A stretch of 64,000 nt of DNA. It comes from Aquipseudomonas alcaligenes MRY13-0052. Lineage in GTDB: Bacteria; Pseudomonadota; Gammaproteobacteria; Pseudomonadales; Pseudomonadaceae. The stretch's first letter is position 1; each line of letters starts with the position of its first letter. Of the stretch, positions 1 to 8,431 are shown piece by piece. Location of the stretch: NCBI GenBank assembly GCA_000474255.1, contig BATO01000005.1, positions 1 to 64,000 of the forward strand, in the 5' to 3' direction. Both the position numbers and the translations under genes were made by a program. Under the pieces are notes generated by a model. The model was not told where the DNA came from. It made no database searches and saw only the letters and a program-made list of their open reading frames with translations.

Positions 1-159
1 GTTGTCCATGACGTAGCGGCAGGAGCAGTACTCCTTGGCGGTGTAGGCGCTGATGATGCCGGGGAAGGCCTGGATATGGACGCGGTTCTGCCAGGCCAGG
101 CCGGCCAGCACCAGGAGCAGCAGCACCAGGATGGCGAGGATCGGGTGGCGGCGGATCAT
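1..159 (-). CDS. Partial hypothetical protein, N-terminus only
   Basis: Only the first 53 codons lie in the window; the rest runs off the left edge. The ATG overlaps the stop of the upstream serine hydrolase gene as ATGA, so the two are probably translationally coupled. The visible protein starts with two arginines followed by a leucine-rich hydrophobic stretch (about residues 6-23), which reads as a signal anchor or signal peptide. A short Cys-rich piece (YCSCRY) follows near the edge. I do not recognise the family from this much sequence. The overlap and the membrane-targeting start make it a credible gene. Confidence 0.65.
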   Translation of the reverse strand, partial: MIRRHPILAILVLLLLVLAGLAWQNRVHIQAFPGIISAYTAKEYCSCRYVMDN

Positions 160-1268
160 GGCTGCACCTCCTGGGCGAAGGCCGCCTGGGCCAGCTTGAG
201 GAACTGGTTGTGCTGGTAGCTCTTGTCGCGGTCATCGGCGTAGCGAACGATCACCAGCTTTTGCGCCGGCAGCACATAGAGCGCCTGGCCCCAGTGGCCG
301 AGGGCGGCGAAGGCGTCTTCGGGCGCATCCGGCCAGGGCTTGGCACTGCCGGCCACCACCGCGTTGAGCCACCAGTGCCCGCCGGGCACTGCATCGTCGG
401 GGTGCTTGGGGTCGGTGCGGAATTCGGCGAAGGGCTTGCGGTTGAACGCCACCCATTCCTTGGGCAGCAGCTGGCGCTCGCCCCAGCGCCCGTCGCGCTG
501 CATCAGCAGGCCGACGCGGGCGAGGTCACGGGCGCTCATGTAGGCATAGGACGAGCCGACGAAGGTGCCGGCGGCGTCGGTTTCCCACACCGCCGAGCGG
601 ATGCCCAGGGGGTCGAACAGCGCGGTCCAGGGATAGTCCTTGTAGGCCGCGCCGACCATACCCTTGAGCGCGGCGGAGAGCACGTTGCTGTCGCCGCTGG
701 AGTAGCGGAAGCGCTTGCCCGGCACGGCGTCCAGCGGGTGTTCCGCCGCGAAGGCGGCCATGTCGCCACGGCCCCGGGTGTAGAGCATGGCCACCACCGA
801 GGATTTCAGCGGCGCGTATTCGTAGTCTTCCTGCCAGGCCAGGCCCGAGGCCCAGTGCAGCAGGTGGTTCATCTGCACCGCGCCATGGCCGGCGAAGGCC
901 GGGTAGTGGCGGGCGACCGGGTCGTCGAGCTTGAAGCGGCCTTCGCCGTAGGCCACGCCGAGGGTGGCGGCGAGCAGGCTCTTGCTCACCGACCAGGTGA
1001 GGTGCGGCGTCTCGGCGCGGGTGGGGCCGGCGTAGCGTTCGTAGATGAGCTGGCCATCGCGGATCACCACCACGGCGTCGGTGCGCACGCCCTTGCGCTG
1101 GGCATCGTCACGGGTGGGGAAGGCATAGGCTTCGAAGGCGTCGAGGGCGGCGCCGGACGGTTTGGCGCCCTGGGCCCATTCGGCGCCGGGCCAGGTTTCG
1201 CCGTGGGCGAGCGTGGCGGCGCAGAGGCCGAGCGTCAGGCTCAGGGTTCGCAGCAGCGGGACGGGCAT
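156..1268 (-). CDS. Secreted serine hydrolase, class C beta-lactamase fold
   Basis: A 370-residue protein with a signal peptide (about residues 1-23), so a periplasmic or secreted enzyme. The SxxK catalytic motif of the beta-lactamase/DD-peptidase superfamily is seen as S93-V-S-K96. A Tyr-containing second motif follows at Y189 (YSSGDSN), and a HxG-type third motif (GHWG) lies near residue 325, where class C enzymes have KTG. The HxG variant and the length fit esterase, 6-aminohexanoate-dimer hydrolase or 'serine hydrolase domain' proteins better than a true AmpC. The substrate cannot be read from the sequence. It is followed by a 4-nt ATGA overlap with the next gene. Confidence 0.85.
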   Translation of the reverse strand: MPVPLLRTLSLTLGLCAATLAHGETWPGAEWAQGAKPSGAALDAFEAYAFPTRDDAQRKGVRTDAVVVIRDGQLIYERYAGPTRAETPHLTWSVSKSLLAATLGVAYGEGRFKLDDPVARHYPAFAGHGAVQMNHLLHWASGLAWQEDYEYAPLKSSVVAMLYTRGRGDMAAFAAEHPLDAVPGKRFRYSSGDSNVLSAALKGMVGAAYKDYPWTALFDPLGIRSAVWETDAAGTFVGSSYAYMSARDLARVGLLMQRDGRWGERQLLPKEWVAFNRKPFAEFRTDPKHPDDAVPGGHWWLNAVVAGSAKPWPDAPEDAFAALGHWGQALYVLPAQKLVIVRYADDRDKSYQHNQFLKLAQAAFAQEVQP

Positions 1269-1376
1269 TGGTCAGCCTCTTGTTGTCAGCGGAGGCGGAA
1301 CCCTAGCACGGGGAAGATGACGCTAAAAAGCGCCGAACGTGCCGCTTCAAGGGACATTCGGCGCGAAGGTCAGTGC

Positions 1377-2162
1377 TCAGCGCGGCAGGCGGTAGTCGTC
1401 CGGGCCCATCAGGTCGAGGCCGCATTGCAGGTTCTCGATCCAGTAGAGGAAGGCGCTGATCATTTCCTTGCCCATGAAGGGCCGGCCGTGTTGCGGCACG
1501 ATCATTTCCACATCCATCTCGCGGACCATGGCGGCCCACAGGCGACAGGCCTTGTTGCCGGCCATGTAGCGGCGGTGGAAGGCTTCCATCTCGGGCACGT
1601 GGTTGACGAAGTCGCGCACCGGGTTGGCGTCATCGACCATGGACGCGCCCATGTCGCCGGAGAAGAGGATCTTGCTGATCGGGTCGTAGATCTGGAAGTT
1701 GCCCACCGAGTGCAGGAAGTGCGCCGGCACCGCCTTGAGGTTGCAACGCCCCAGCGGGATCGACTGGCCACGGTCCGGCAGCGCGATGATGCGGTCGTAG
1801 GTGGAAATGCCGTGGCTGATGGCCAGGTAGTTGGCCGTCAGGTGCGGCAGGAAGCGCGCCCAGAGCTTGGAGCAGATGACCTTGGCGCGGGTGTGCAGCA
1901 GCCACTTGTCCAGCGACGCGATGATGTCCGGGTCCTGGTGGGAGGCGAAGATGTAGGTCAGCTCCTGCAGCGGGATGTGCTTGGACAGCTCCAGCGACAG
2001 GGGGGTGTAGGTCAGGTCGCCGCCCGGGTCGAGCAGCAGGTATTGCTCGTGGTCGGTGATCAGGAACTGGTTGGACTGCACGCCATCGCCACTGACCAGG
2101 TCATCGAACATCAGGCATTGGTGGGTGCCGTTATCGAACAGCACTATGGGTTCACGCCGCAT
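1377..2162 (-). CDS. MBL-fold metallo-hydrolase, ODP (oxygen-binding di-iron)-like
   Basis: A 261-residue metallo-beta-lactamase-fold protein. The start at 2162 was chosen because a GAGG Shine-Dalgarno lies 9 nt upstream; a longer in-frame start at 2231 has none. Metal-ligand motifs are visible: H75-x-D77-x-D79 (SHQDPD), a later HFLHS loop, a Ser-Gly-Asp (FSGDMG), and a final His (QHGRP). The diverged HxDxD, in place of HxHxDH, matches flavodiiron/ODP-type domains that bind a di-iron centre and can sense oxygen. No flavodoxin domain is attached. A role in O2 or redox sensing is inference from the family; no partner gene lies next to it. Confidence 0.8.
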   Translation of the reverse strand: MRREPIVLFDNGTHQCLMFDDLVSGDGVQSNQFLITDHEQYLLLDPGGDLTYTPLSLELSKHIPLQELTYIFASHQDPDIIASLDKWLLHTRAKVICSKLWARFLPHLTANYLAISHGISTYDRIIALPDRGQSIPLGRCNLKAVPAHFLHSVGNFQIYDPISKILFSGDMGASMVDDANPVRDFVNHVPEMEAFHRRYMAGNKACRLWAAMVREMDVEMIVPQHGRPFMGKEMISAFLYWIENLQCGLDLMGPDDYRLPR

Positions 2163-2340
2163 GGAAACCTCGAATTGGTTGCTGCGGCCAGCATCGTGGT
2201 TGTGGATTTTTCCCGTACTGACCTGAATCAAGCGAACCCGGCGTCAAGGGCGAAAACGTCGCAGGGGCGGGCGCTGCGTCGCGATTGGCGTGGAGCGATG
2301 TGCAGCGGGCGATGAGCCGCCCTGCTCGGAGATGGGGCCG

Positions 2341-2652
2341 GCGTAGGGTGGAGGACGCTTTTTTCCTCCACCAGGCGAGGTCCGACCGAACTCCAACGGC
2401 GTCGGGTTGCACCCGACCTACCGGCACGTGCCGTAGGTTGGCGCCGAGCGCAGCGAGGCCCAACGATGCAATGTCCGGCCTCGCGGTGTTGGGCTTCGTG
2501 CCTCAGCCCAACCTACGGGGTCCCGCGCCCCGACCAGCCTCGCGTTTTCCTCCGGTGAATCGAAGGCGTCGGGTTGCACCCGACCTACCGGTGCGTGCCG
2601 TAGGTTGGCGCCGAGCGCAGCGAGACCCAACGGTGCGATGTCCGGCCTCGCG
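2341..2652. repeat. Intergenic repeat cluster (two 85-bp copies plus hairpins)
   Basis: The 496-bp gap between the MBL gene and the acyl-CoA dehydrogenase-like gene holds no gene. It contains two 85-bp units, 2401-2485 and 2568-2652, differing at about five positions. Each starts with a hairpin-forming GTCGGGTTGCACCCGAC and continues into a GTAGGTTGGCGCCGAGCG element. Between them (2485-2518) lies an inverted relative (CAGCCCAACCTACGG). A separate hairpin is at 2347-2372 (GGTGGAGG/CCTCCACC). Related elements recur at 10186-10246 and 19422-19453, so this is a dispersed intergenic repeat family. Confidence 0.85.
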
Positions 2653-2658
2653 TTTGCC

Positions 2659-3543
2659 TCAACCCAGGCCAAGGCTGGCGCGGGCTTTTTCCAGGCGTTT
2701 GGCGCGGGGGCCGACGGCGAGGCTGAGCACGCCCTGGTCCCGTTGCCACAGCGTGGCCCATGCCTGCGGGCCGTTGGCGAGGGCGCTTTCCAGCTCGGGG
2801 CGCAGGCCGTCGAACTGGGCGAACAAGCCGGCCAGCATCAGGTGCATCGTCGGGCTGGTGGCGCACAGCCGGGACACCTCGGCAGCGCTGCCGAGCAGCC
2901 CCAGCAGGCGCAGTTGCAAGGGCTCCGGCCAGCCACTGTCACGGCCTACGCCGAGCAGCCAGCCGCCCACGGCAGCGAGCACGTGCAGGTCTTCGATGCT
3001 GCGGAAGGGCTTCACGTAGGCGTCCCAGCCATCGCCGGCCAGGCGCTCGCAGTGGGCGGCGTCCAGGTGCAGGCGGGCGTGGGGGATGTCCGGCATCAGC
3101 GGCAGCGACGGCAGGGTCTCGATGCGCACACCCGGGGCGCCATTGCGCACCACCACCAGGGCCAGGCGCGGCGGCTGGCCCTCGGCCTCCTCGCGAGCGG
3201 CCACCAGCAGCCAGTCAGCGGCATCGGCGGCGGTGACGAAATCCTTGCGCCCGGACAGGCTCAGCCCGGCCAGGCGGGTGTGCATGTCAGCCGGGCGGGT
3301 GCTGCGACTTTCGGTCACGCACAAGGCGCCGAGGCTTTGCGGCGCAGAAGGCCAAAGCAGGCGCAGGGCCCCCTGGTAGCCGGCGAGAAAGGCCAGCCCC
3401 GGGGTCGCCGCGAGCCGGCCGCCGAGCACCGCCAGTTCGAAGGGCGAGGCCTCGCCCAGGCGTTCCAGAAGCGCGCCGTACCAGTCCTCCAGGGGGGCTG
3501 CGGGCAGGCGGTCGTTGGTCTCCAGCAGGCGTTGCCAGGTCAT
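2659..3543 (-). CDS. Acyl-CoA dehydrogenase-like protein
   Basis: A 294-residue protein with a good Shine-Dalgarno (GGAG, 8 nt before the ATG). The composition and the order of an N-terminal helical part, a central segment around 'LCVTES...[19 protein letters not shown]', and a C-terminal helical part resemble the acyl-CoA dehydrogenase fold: in that family the CVTE-like strand contacts FAD, followed by the 'SGxKxxxTxAxxAD' signature. The protein is shorter than typical dehydrogenases (about 380 residues), and I do not see a clear catalytic Glu. It could therefore be a divergent or inactive member. It diverges from olsB, sharing a 138-bp intergenic region. Confidence 0.65.
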   Translation of the reverse strand: MTWQRLLETNDRLPAAPLEDWYGALLERLGEASPFELAVLGGRLAATPGLAFLAGYQGALRLLWPSAPQSLGALCVTESRSTRPADMHTRLAGLSLSGRKDFVTAADAADWLLVAAREEAEGQPPRLALVVVRNGAPGVRIETLPSLPLMPDIPHARLHLDAAHCERLAGDGWDAYVKPFRSIEDLHVLAAVGGWLLGVGRDSGWPEPLQLRLLGLLGSAAEVSRLCATSPTMHLMLAGLFAQFDGLRPELESALANGPQAWATLWQRDQGVLSLAVGPRAKRLEKARASLGLG

Positions 3544-3561
3544 TTCGGGCTCCTTTGGTCG

Positions 3562-3590
3562 CTGTCATTCAAGCATCACGGAAACGTCAT
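3562..3590 (+). promoter_or_regulatory. Putative tandem PhoB box upstream of olsBA
   Basis: Three heptamers spaced exactly 11 bp apart: CTGTCAT (3562), GCATCAC (3573) and ACGTCAT (3584). The first is a perfect half of the Pho box consensus; the others keep the TCAY core. The 11-bp phasing is the hallmark of PhoB sites. The site lies 92-120 bp before the olsB ATG. Induction of ornithine lipids at low phosphate is known in Pseudomonas, so the site fits the pathway. Confidence 0.65.
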
Positions 3591-3681
3591 GGTGGTGACA
3601 CCGGGTCTCCCTAGCCTGACTTTGCACAACAAGATCGACCGGCTGCAACCGGGATCTAGCCGGCTAACGGAGGCTTTATTC

Positions 3682-4452
3682 ATGACCCAGATCGCAATGA
3701 CCCGCGACAACGCCGCCCGCGGCGAAAAAAGCCCACGTCGCCTGCAGGCCGAGCGCCTGACCGGCGTCGCCGCCCTGCGTGAAGCCCAGGCCCTGCGCTA
3801 CCGCGTGTTCAGCGCGGAGTTCGATGCCAAGCTCAAGGGCGCCGAGTTCGGCCTCGACATGGACGACTACGACCCGCACTGCATGCACATCGGCGTGCGC
3901 GACCTGGACAGCGATTGCCTGGTGGCCACCACCCGCCTGCTGGACCACCGCGCCGCCAACGATATCGGCCGCTTCTACAGCGAAGAAGAATTCCAGCTGG
4001 TGGGCCTCGGCGAGCTGCAGGGCCCTGTGCTGGAGATCGGCCGCACCTGCGTCGACCCGGCCTACCGCAACGGCGGCACCATCGCCGTGCTCTGGAGCGA
4101 ACTGGCCGAAGTGCTCAACGAAGGCGGCTACCGCTACCTGATGGGCTGCGCCAGCATCCCCATGCAGGACGGCGGCATCCAGGCCCAGGCCATCATGCAG
4201 CGCCTGCGCGAGCGCTACCTGTGCACCGAACACCTGCGCGCCGAACCGCGCACCCCGCTGCCGGCGCTGGAGCTGCCCGGCAACGTCATCGCCGAGATGC
4301 CGCCGCTGCTCAAGGCCTACATGCGCCTGGGCGCGAAGATCTGCGGCGAACCCTGCTGGGACCAGGACTTCCAGGTCGCCGACGTATTCATCCTGCTCAA
4401 GCGCGACGAGCTGTGCCCGCGCTACGCCCGTCACTTCAAGGCGGCGGTCTGA
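3682..4452 (+). CDS. olsB: L-ornithine N(alpha)-acyltransferase OlsB
   Basis: A 256-residue GNAT-fold acyltransferase that transfers a 3-hydroxyacyl group from acyl-ACP to ornithine, giving lyso-ornithine lipid in the cytoplasm or at the inner membrane. Visible family features are the N-terminal '[10 protein letters not shown]' segment, the 'ATTRLLDH' strand, '[15 protein letters not shown]' (acyl-donor loop), and '[14 protein letters not shown]'. The start at 3682 has a GGAGG 8 nt upstream; the frame is open further upstream but without start signals. olsA begins 14 bp after its stop, so the two form an operon in the usual order. A PhoB-box-like tandem repeat lies upstream. Confidence 0.92.
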   Translation: MTQIAMTRDNAARGEKSPRRLQAERLTGVAALREAQALRYRVFSAEFDAKLKGAEFGLDMDDYDPHCMHIGVRDLDSDCLVATTRLLDHRAANDIGRFYSEEEFQLVGLGELQGPVLEIGRTCVDPAYRNGGTIAVLWSELAEVLNEGGYRYLMGCASIPMQDGGIQAQAIMQRLRERYLCTEHLRAEPRTPLPALELPGNVIAEMPPLLKAYMRLGAKICGEPCWDQDFQVADVFILLKRDELCPRYARHFKAAV

Positions 4453-4466
4453 GCGGAGGCGACGGC

Positions 4467-5240
4467 ATGAGCAAACTGCGCCTGTACCTGCGCATCGCCC
4501 GCCTGCTGGCGGTGGTGGGCCTCGGCCTGCTGCTGGCGTGCTGGGTGGTGGTGCTGGAACGCCTGTTCCGCGGCCGCGGCATCATGGCGCGGCGCCAGCG
4601 CCTGACCCGCTGGTTCCTCGCCCGCCTGGCCGGTGCCCTGCCCTTCCGCGTGAAGGTGACGGGCAACGTACCGCGCCAGCCGATGCTGTGGGTGTCCAAC
4701 CATGTGTCCTGGACCGATATCCCGCTGCTGGGCATGCTCGCGCCGCTGTCGTTCCTGTCCAAGGCCGAAGTGCGCGCCTGGCCCATCGCCGGCTGGCTGG
4801 CGCACAAGGCCGGCACGCTGTTCATCCGCCGGGGCGCGGGCGACAGCAACCTGGTGGGCCAGCAACTCGCCCGCCACCTGGGGCTGGGCCGGCAACTGGC
4901 GATCTTCCCCGAAGGCACCACCACCGACGGCAGCCTGCTGCGCACCTTCCACAGCCGCCTGCTGACCAGCGCCTGCGAGACCGGCGTGGCGGTGCAGCCG
5001 GTGGCGATCCGTTACCTGCGCAACGGCCAGCGTGACGAGATCGCACCCTTCATCGGCGACGACGACCTGCTTTCGCACCTGCTGCGCCTGCTGGGCAGCG
5101 AGGTGGCCGAGGTGGAGATCCACCTGCTGCCGCCCATCCCCACGCTCGACCAGAGCCGCACGGTGGTCAGCCGCCAGGCCCATGACGCGATCCGCACGCT
5201 GCTGTTCGGCGAGGAAGCCGCCGAGGAGCTGGCGGCCTGA
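4467..5240 (+). CDS. olsA: Lyso-ornithine lipid O-acyltransferase OlsA
   Basis: A 257-residue PlsC/LPLAT-family enzyme. It carries out the second step of ornithine lipid synthesis, acylating the hydroxyl of lyso-ornithine lipid at the inner membrane. An N-terminal membrane helix is present (about residues 10-31). The catalytic HX4D motif is H79-VSWT-D84, followed by a 'FIRRGAGD' block and 'FPEGTTTDG', all in the order of the family. A GGAGG Shine-Dalgarno lies in the 14-bp gap after olsB. It converges with the universal stress protein gene, with only 3 bp between stops and no obvious terminator. Confidence 0.92.
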   Translation: MSKLRLYLRIARLLAVVGLGLLLACWVVVLERLFRGRGIMARRQRLTRWFLARLAGALPFRVKVTGNVPRQPMLWVSNHVSWTDIPLLGMLAPLSFLSKAEVRAWPIAGWLAHKAGTLFIRRGAGDSNLVGQQLARHLGLGRQLAIFPEGTTTDGSLLRTFHSRLLTSACETGVAVQPVAIRYLRNGQRDEIAPFIGDDDLLSHLLRLLGSEVAEVEIHLLPPIPTLDQSRTVVSRQAHDAIRTLLFGEEAAEELAA

Positions 5241-5243
5241 ACC

Positions 5244-6104
5244 TCAGTCCCGCCCCGGCGGGACGGCGAGGATGTCGCACTCGAATTCGCGCAGCGCCGC
5301 ATCGGCGACGCTGCCGATCAGCACACGCTTGATCCCGCCCATACCCCGAGTGCCCAGCACCAGCAGGTCCGGTGGCGAGTCGGCCATGACCCGGCGCAGG
5401 ATGGTCATCGGCAGCCCCTCTTCCACCCGTTGCTCCCCCACCACGCCCAGCAGGCCCTGCTCTTCGAGGAAGCCGGCCAGGTTGAGCCGCGCATTGCGCT
5501 CTTCGCTGGAGAGGTGATCGTCGAGCATCGGGGTGGTGATGCCGGCGTTCATCAGCATCACCCTGGCGAAGGGTTCGTAGGCGTGCACCGCCCGGCAACG
5601 CGCGCCATCCATCAGCCCCAGCGCCTTGGCCGCGCGTACGGCGCGGGCCGAGGTGGACGAGAGGTCAAGGGCCAGCACCAGGTCGCGGTAGGAGGACTCG
5701 GGCTCGCGGTTGACCACCAGCACCGGTTTCTCGCAGGTGCGCACCACGCGCTCCAGGGTGGTGCCGACGAAGACGTCGCGCAGGGCGTTGCGTCGGTGAA
5801 CCCCCATCACCAACAGGTCGATATCGCCCCAGCGCGCGCATTCGGCGATGCGCGGCGCCGGGTCACCGGTCTCCACCCAGATTTCCGGGGCACGGCCGGC
5901 CAGCTCGGTGAACTCATCGCGGCGCGCCTCGAGGTACCGGCAGATCTGCTCCACCTCCAGCTCGACGCGCAGCTGCGGCTGGTCGCTGTCCACCACGTGG
6001 AGGATGAACCAGGGGCAGTCGAACTGCCGCACCAGGCTCGCGGCGCGCAGCAGGGCACGCTCGGATCGCGAGGACAGGTCGGTCGCCAGCAGCAGGGATT
6101 TCAT
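5244..6104 (-). CDS. Tandem-domain universal stress protein
   Basis: A 286-residue cytoplasmic protein built of two UspA domains. Domain 1 (about 1-145) starts 'SLLLATDLSSRSERAL' and has a degenerate nucleotide loop (GVHRRNALRDVFVGTTLE). Domain 2 (about 150-286) starts 'DLVLALDLSSTSARAV' and keeps the ATP-binding G-x2-G-x9-G-S pattern (GTRGMGGIKRVLIGS). An intact ATP loop only in domain 2 suggests one functional nucleotide site. Usp proteins support survival in stasis and oxygen limitation; no specific partner can be read here. It converges with olsA. Confidence 0.9.
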   Translation of the reverse strand: MKSLLLATDLSSRSERALLRAASLVRQFDCPWFILHVVDSDQPQLRVELEVEQICRYLEARRDEFTELAGRAPEIWVETGDPAPRIAECARWGDIDLLVMGVHRRNALRDVFVGTTLERVVRTCEKPVLVVNREPESSYRDLVLALDLSSTSARAVRAAKALGLMDGARCRAVHAYEPFARVMLMNAGITTPMLDDHLSSEERNARLNLAGFLEEQGLLGVVGEQRVEEGLPMTILRRVMADSPPDLLVLGTRGMGGIKRVLIGSVADAALREFECDILAVPPGRD

Positions 6105-6174
6105 GGGGGCACCTCCGTAGGCAGATAGCTACGGATATTGCACGCCGGTACGGGGTTGCAGCGCTTGATGCAGG

Positions 6175-6756
6175 TCAAGCCGGGCGGGATGCCTCGCGGG
6201 CGAAGCCCTGCAGCTCGGGATAGAAACGACGGAAGGTCTCGCTGAGTGGCTGGTACAGCTGTTCGATCTCCTCATAGGCGCCATCCAGCAGGCCGGGCCG
6301 GGAAAAGCGTCGCGACATGCCGACCAGCACCTGCTCGATGATCTCGAAGTCATGGTAGCTGCCGAGCCAGTCCTGGGCGGCCATGCGCGGGGCGATGAAG
6401 GCCAGCCGCTCGGGCAGCGCCGGCTCCTCGGCCAGCACCCGGTAGACCTGGCCGGTGAAGGCCGGTAGCGGCACCTCGGCATAGCGCCGCCAGTCCCGCG
6501 CCAGGCAGTGGTCGAAGAACAGGTCGAGGAGGATGCTGGCGACGCGCCGGCGCTCGGCCGGGAACAGCGCCTTGGCCTCGGCGGTGAGCGGGTGGGCATC
6601 GGTGAACACGTCGATGCGCCGATGCAGGCGGATGCCGGCCTCGATGTCCGCCGGCCAGCGCCCGTCCAGCGGCCCCTTGACGAAGTCGCCATAGAGGCTG
6701 CCGAGCAGTTGGGCGGGCTGGTCACCGCCGAGGTGCAGGTGGGCGAGGTAATTCAT
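6175..6756 (-). CDS. acpH: ACP phosphodiesterase, AcpH/DUF479 family
   Basis: A 193-residue protein with the family's N-terminal signature MNYLAHLHLG, the 'LLGSLYGDFVKG' segment and 'GIRLHRRIDVFTDAH'. The His/Asp residues in these motifs belong to the metal-binding HD-like core. AcpH removes the 4'-phosphopantetheine arm from holo-acyl carrier protein in the cytoplasm. The length matches E. coli AcpH (193). It is a stand-alone gene, diverging from the ArsR regulator across 141 bp. Confidence 0.85.
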   Translation of the reverse strand: MNYLAHLHLGGDQPAQLLGSLYGDFVKGPLDGRWPADIEAGIRLHRRIDVFTDAHPLTAEAKALFPAERRRVASILLDLFFDHCLARDWRRYAEVPLPAFTGQVYRVLAEEPALPERLAFIAPRMAAQDWLGSYHDFEIIEQVLVGMSRRFSRPGLLDGAYEEIEQLYQPLSETFRRFYPELQGFAREASRPA

Positions 6757-6810
6757 TGGCCAAGCTTACGCCTCTAGCCGAGGGCGCTTCCATCAGCCGG
6801 CGTGATGAAG

Positions 6811-6856
6811 ACTATCGGCACAAACGATCCTGTATCGTTTTTAGCCGATATATAGT
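6811..6856. promoter_or_regulatory. Double palindromic operator before the ArsR/MFS/xenB operon
   Basis: Two nested inverted repeats share one centre near 6831: an outer TATCGGC (6813-6819) with GCCGATA (6844-6850), and an inner AACGAT (6823-6828) with ATCGTT (6834-6839). The site is AT-richer than its surroundings and sits 41 bp before the ATG of the regulator. This is typical for an autoregulated ArsR-family operator overlapping the promoter. It could also reach the divergent acpH promoter. Confidence 0.7.
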
Positions 6857-6897
6857 TCGTCCATTCCCGATATGGCTTCACCCGGAACCACGAAGCA

Positions 6898-7206
6898 ATG
6901 ACCACGCCCATCGACATCGACGAAATCATCAAGGCCCTCGCCCACCCGGTGCGGCGCGAGATGCTGCAGTGGCTGAAAGACCCGCACAAGCATTTCGTCG
7001 AGCAGGACCACCCGTTCGAGATCGGCGTCTGCGCCGGCAAGTTCGACCAGCGCACGGGGCTTTCGCAGTCCACCGTTTCGGTGCACCTGGCGACCCTGCA
7101 GCGTGCCGGCCTGGTCACCAGCCGCAAGGTCGGGCAGTGGAACTTCTTCAAACGTAATGAAGCCGTAATCGGTGAATTCCTTCGCCAGATGAGCGACCAG
7201 CTCTAG
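6898..7206 (+). CDS. ArsR-family winged-helix transcriptional regulator
   Basis: A 102-residue protein. The winged helix-turn-helix begins 'IIKALAHPVRREMLQWL' and the recognition helix is 'TGLSQSTVSVHLATLQRAGLV', followed by the wing 'SRKVGQWNFFKRN'. It has no Cys-based metal site like ArsR or SmtB (one Cys, in 'GVCAGKF'), so it probably senses something other than arsenite or zinc. It is the first gene of an operon with an MFS exporter and the ene-reductase XenB. Autoregulation and response to an electrophilic or xenobiotic compound is a reasonable inference. The strong palindrome at 6811-6856 is the likely operator. Confidence 0.9.
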   Translation: MTTPIDIDEIIKALAHPVRREMLQWLKDPHKHFVEQDHPFEIGVCAGKFDQRTGLSQSTVSVHLATLQRAGLVTSRKVGQWNFFKRNEAVIGEFLRQMSDQL

Positions 7207-7252
7207 GCCTTCGATTACCTGCCGCCACCCACAATCTTCCAGGAGCAGGCCA

Positions 7253-8416
7253 ATGCCGACTTCGCTTCTCGTCCTCGCTTTGTCCGCGTTCGCCATCGGC
7301 ACCACGGAATTCGTGATCATGGGCCTGCTGCCCGACGTCGCCGCCGACCTCGGCGTGTCGATTCCCGGCGCCGGCTGGCTGGTCACCGGCTACGCCCTGG
7401 GCGTGGCCGTGGGCGCCCCGTTCATGGCCATGGCCACCGCCCGCTTCCCCCGCAAGGCCGCGCTGCTGGCACTGATGGGCATCTTCATCCTCGGCAACCT
7501 GCTGTGCGCGGTGGCCGCCAACTACGAGCTGCTGATGCTGGCACGGGTGGTCACCGCCCTCTGCCACGGTGCCTTCTTCGGTATCGGTTCGGTGGTGGCC
7601 GCCAGCCTGGTGCCGGAGAACCGCAAGGCCTCGGCTGTGGCGCTGATGTTCACCGGGCTGACCCTGGCCAACGTGCTCGGCGTGCCCCTGGGCACCGCGC
7701 TGGGCCAGGCCGCCGGCTGGCGCTCGACCTTCTGGGCGGTGACCCTGATCGGCGTCGCCGCGCTGATCGGCCTGTGGCGCGTGCTGCCCAACCGCCATGA
7801 CGAAGAGAAGGCCGACATGCGCCGCGAACTGGCCGCGCTCAACGGCGCGGGGCTGTGGCTGGCGCTGTCCACCACCGTGCTGTTCTCCGCCGCGGTGTTC
7901 TGCATCTTCACCTACGTGGCGCCGCTGCTGGGCGAAGTCACCGGCGTCTCGCCCCGTGGCGTGACCCTGAGCCTGCTGCTGATCGGCCTGGGCCTGACCC
8001 TGGGCAACGTCATCGGCGGCCGCCTGGCGGACTGGAAGCTGGCGCAGACGCTGATGGGTGTATTCGTCGCCCTGGCCATCGCCTCCACCGTCCTGAGCTG
8101 GACCAGCGCTGCGCTGATCCCCACCGAGATCACCCTGTTCCTCTGGGCCACGGCCGCCTTCGCCGCCGTGCCCGCCCTGCAAGTCAACGTGGTGGCCTTC
8201 GGTGCCGGTGCGCCGAACCTGATCTCCACCCTCAACATCGGCGCCTTCAACGTGGGCAACGCCCTCGGCGCCTGGGTCGGCGGCCTGGTCATCGACCAGG
8301 GCCTGGGCCTGACCCGCGTCCCCCTGGCCGCAGCCGTGCTGGCGATTCTCGCCCTGGTCGCGACCGTCCTGACCTTCAGTCAACGCAAACCCGAGCTGGA
8401 AACCGCTCTCGACTAA
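7253..8416 (+). CDS. MFS transporter, DHA1 (AraJ/arabinose-efflux-like)
   Basis: A 387-residue inner-membrane protein with twelve predicted helices, in a layout typical of DHA1 drug:H+ antiporters. The first helix carries 'FAIGTTEFVIMGLLPDVAADLGVS', a near-signature of the YdhP/AraJ/NepI subgroup. The motif-A-like loop between helices 2 and 3 is 'MATARFPRKAAL'. An AGGAG lies ahead of the ATG. It sits 46 bp after the ArsR gene and 15 bp before xenB, so all three are probably one transcript. It may export the compound handled by XenB or its product; the substrate is unknown. Confidence 0.88.
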   Translation: MPTSLLVLALSAFAIGTTEFVIMGLLPDVAADLGVSIPGAGWLVTGYALGVAVGAPFMAMATARFPRKAALLALMGIFILGNLLCAVAANYELLMLARVVTALCHGAFFGIGSVVAASLVPENRKASAVALMFTGLTLANVLGVPLGTALGQAAGWRSTFWAVTLIGVAALIGLWRVLPNRHDEEKADMRRELAALNGAGLWLALSTTVLFSAAVFCIFTYVAPLLGEVTGVSPRGVTLSLLLIGLGLTLGNVIGGRLADWKLAQTLMGVFVALAIASTVLSWTSAALIPTEITLFLWATAAFAAVPALQVNVVAFGAGAPNLISTLNIGAFNVGNALGAWVGGLVIDQGLGLTRVPLAAAVLAILALVATVLTFSQRKPELETALD

Positions 8417-8431
8417 TCCGAGGTGTATCCC

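Noticed and set aside
210-2315. A 701-codon plus-strand frame over the serine hydrolase and MBL genes
   Set aside because: It covers two recognised minus-strand genes and the gap between them; composition is His/Gly/Val-rich shadow.
2285-3019. Plus-strand frame of 244 codons running through the repeat cluster into the acyl-CoA dehydrogenase-like gene
   Set aside because: It is built from the intergenic repeats and an antisense region, rich in Arg/Pro/Ser, and lacks start signals.
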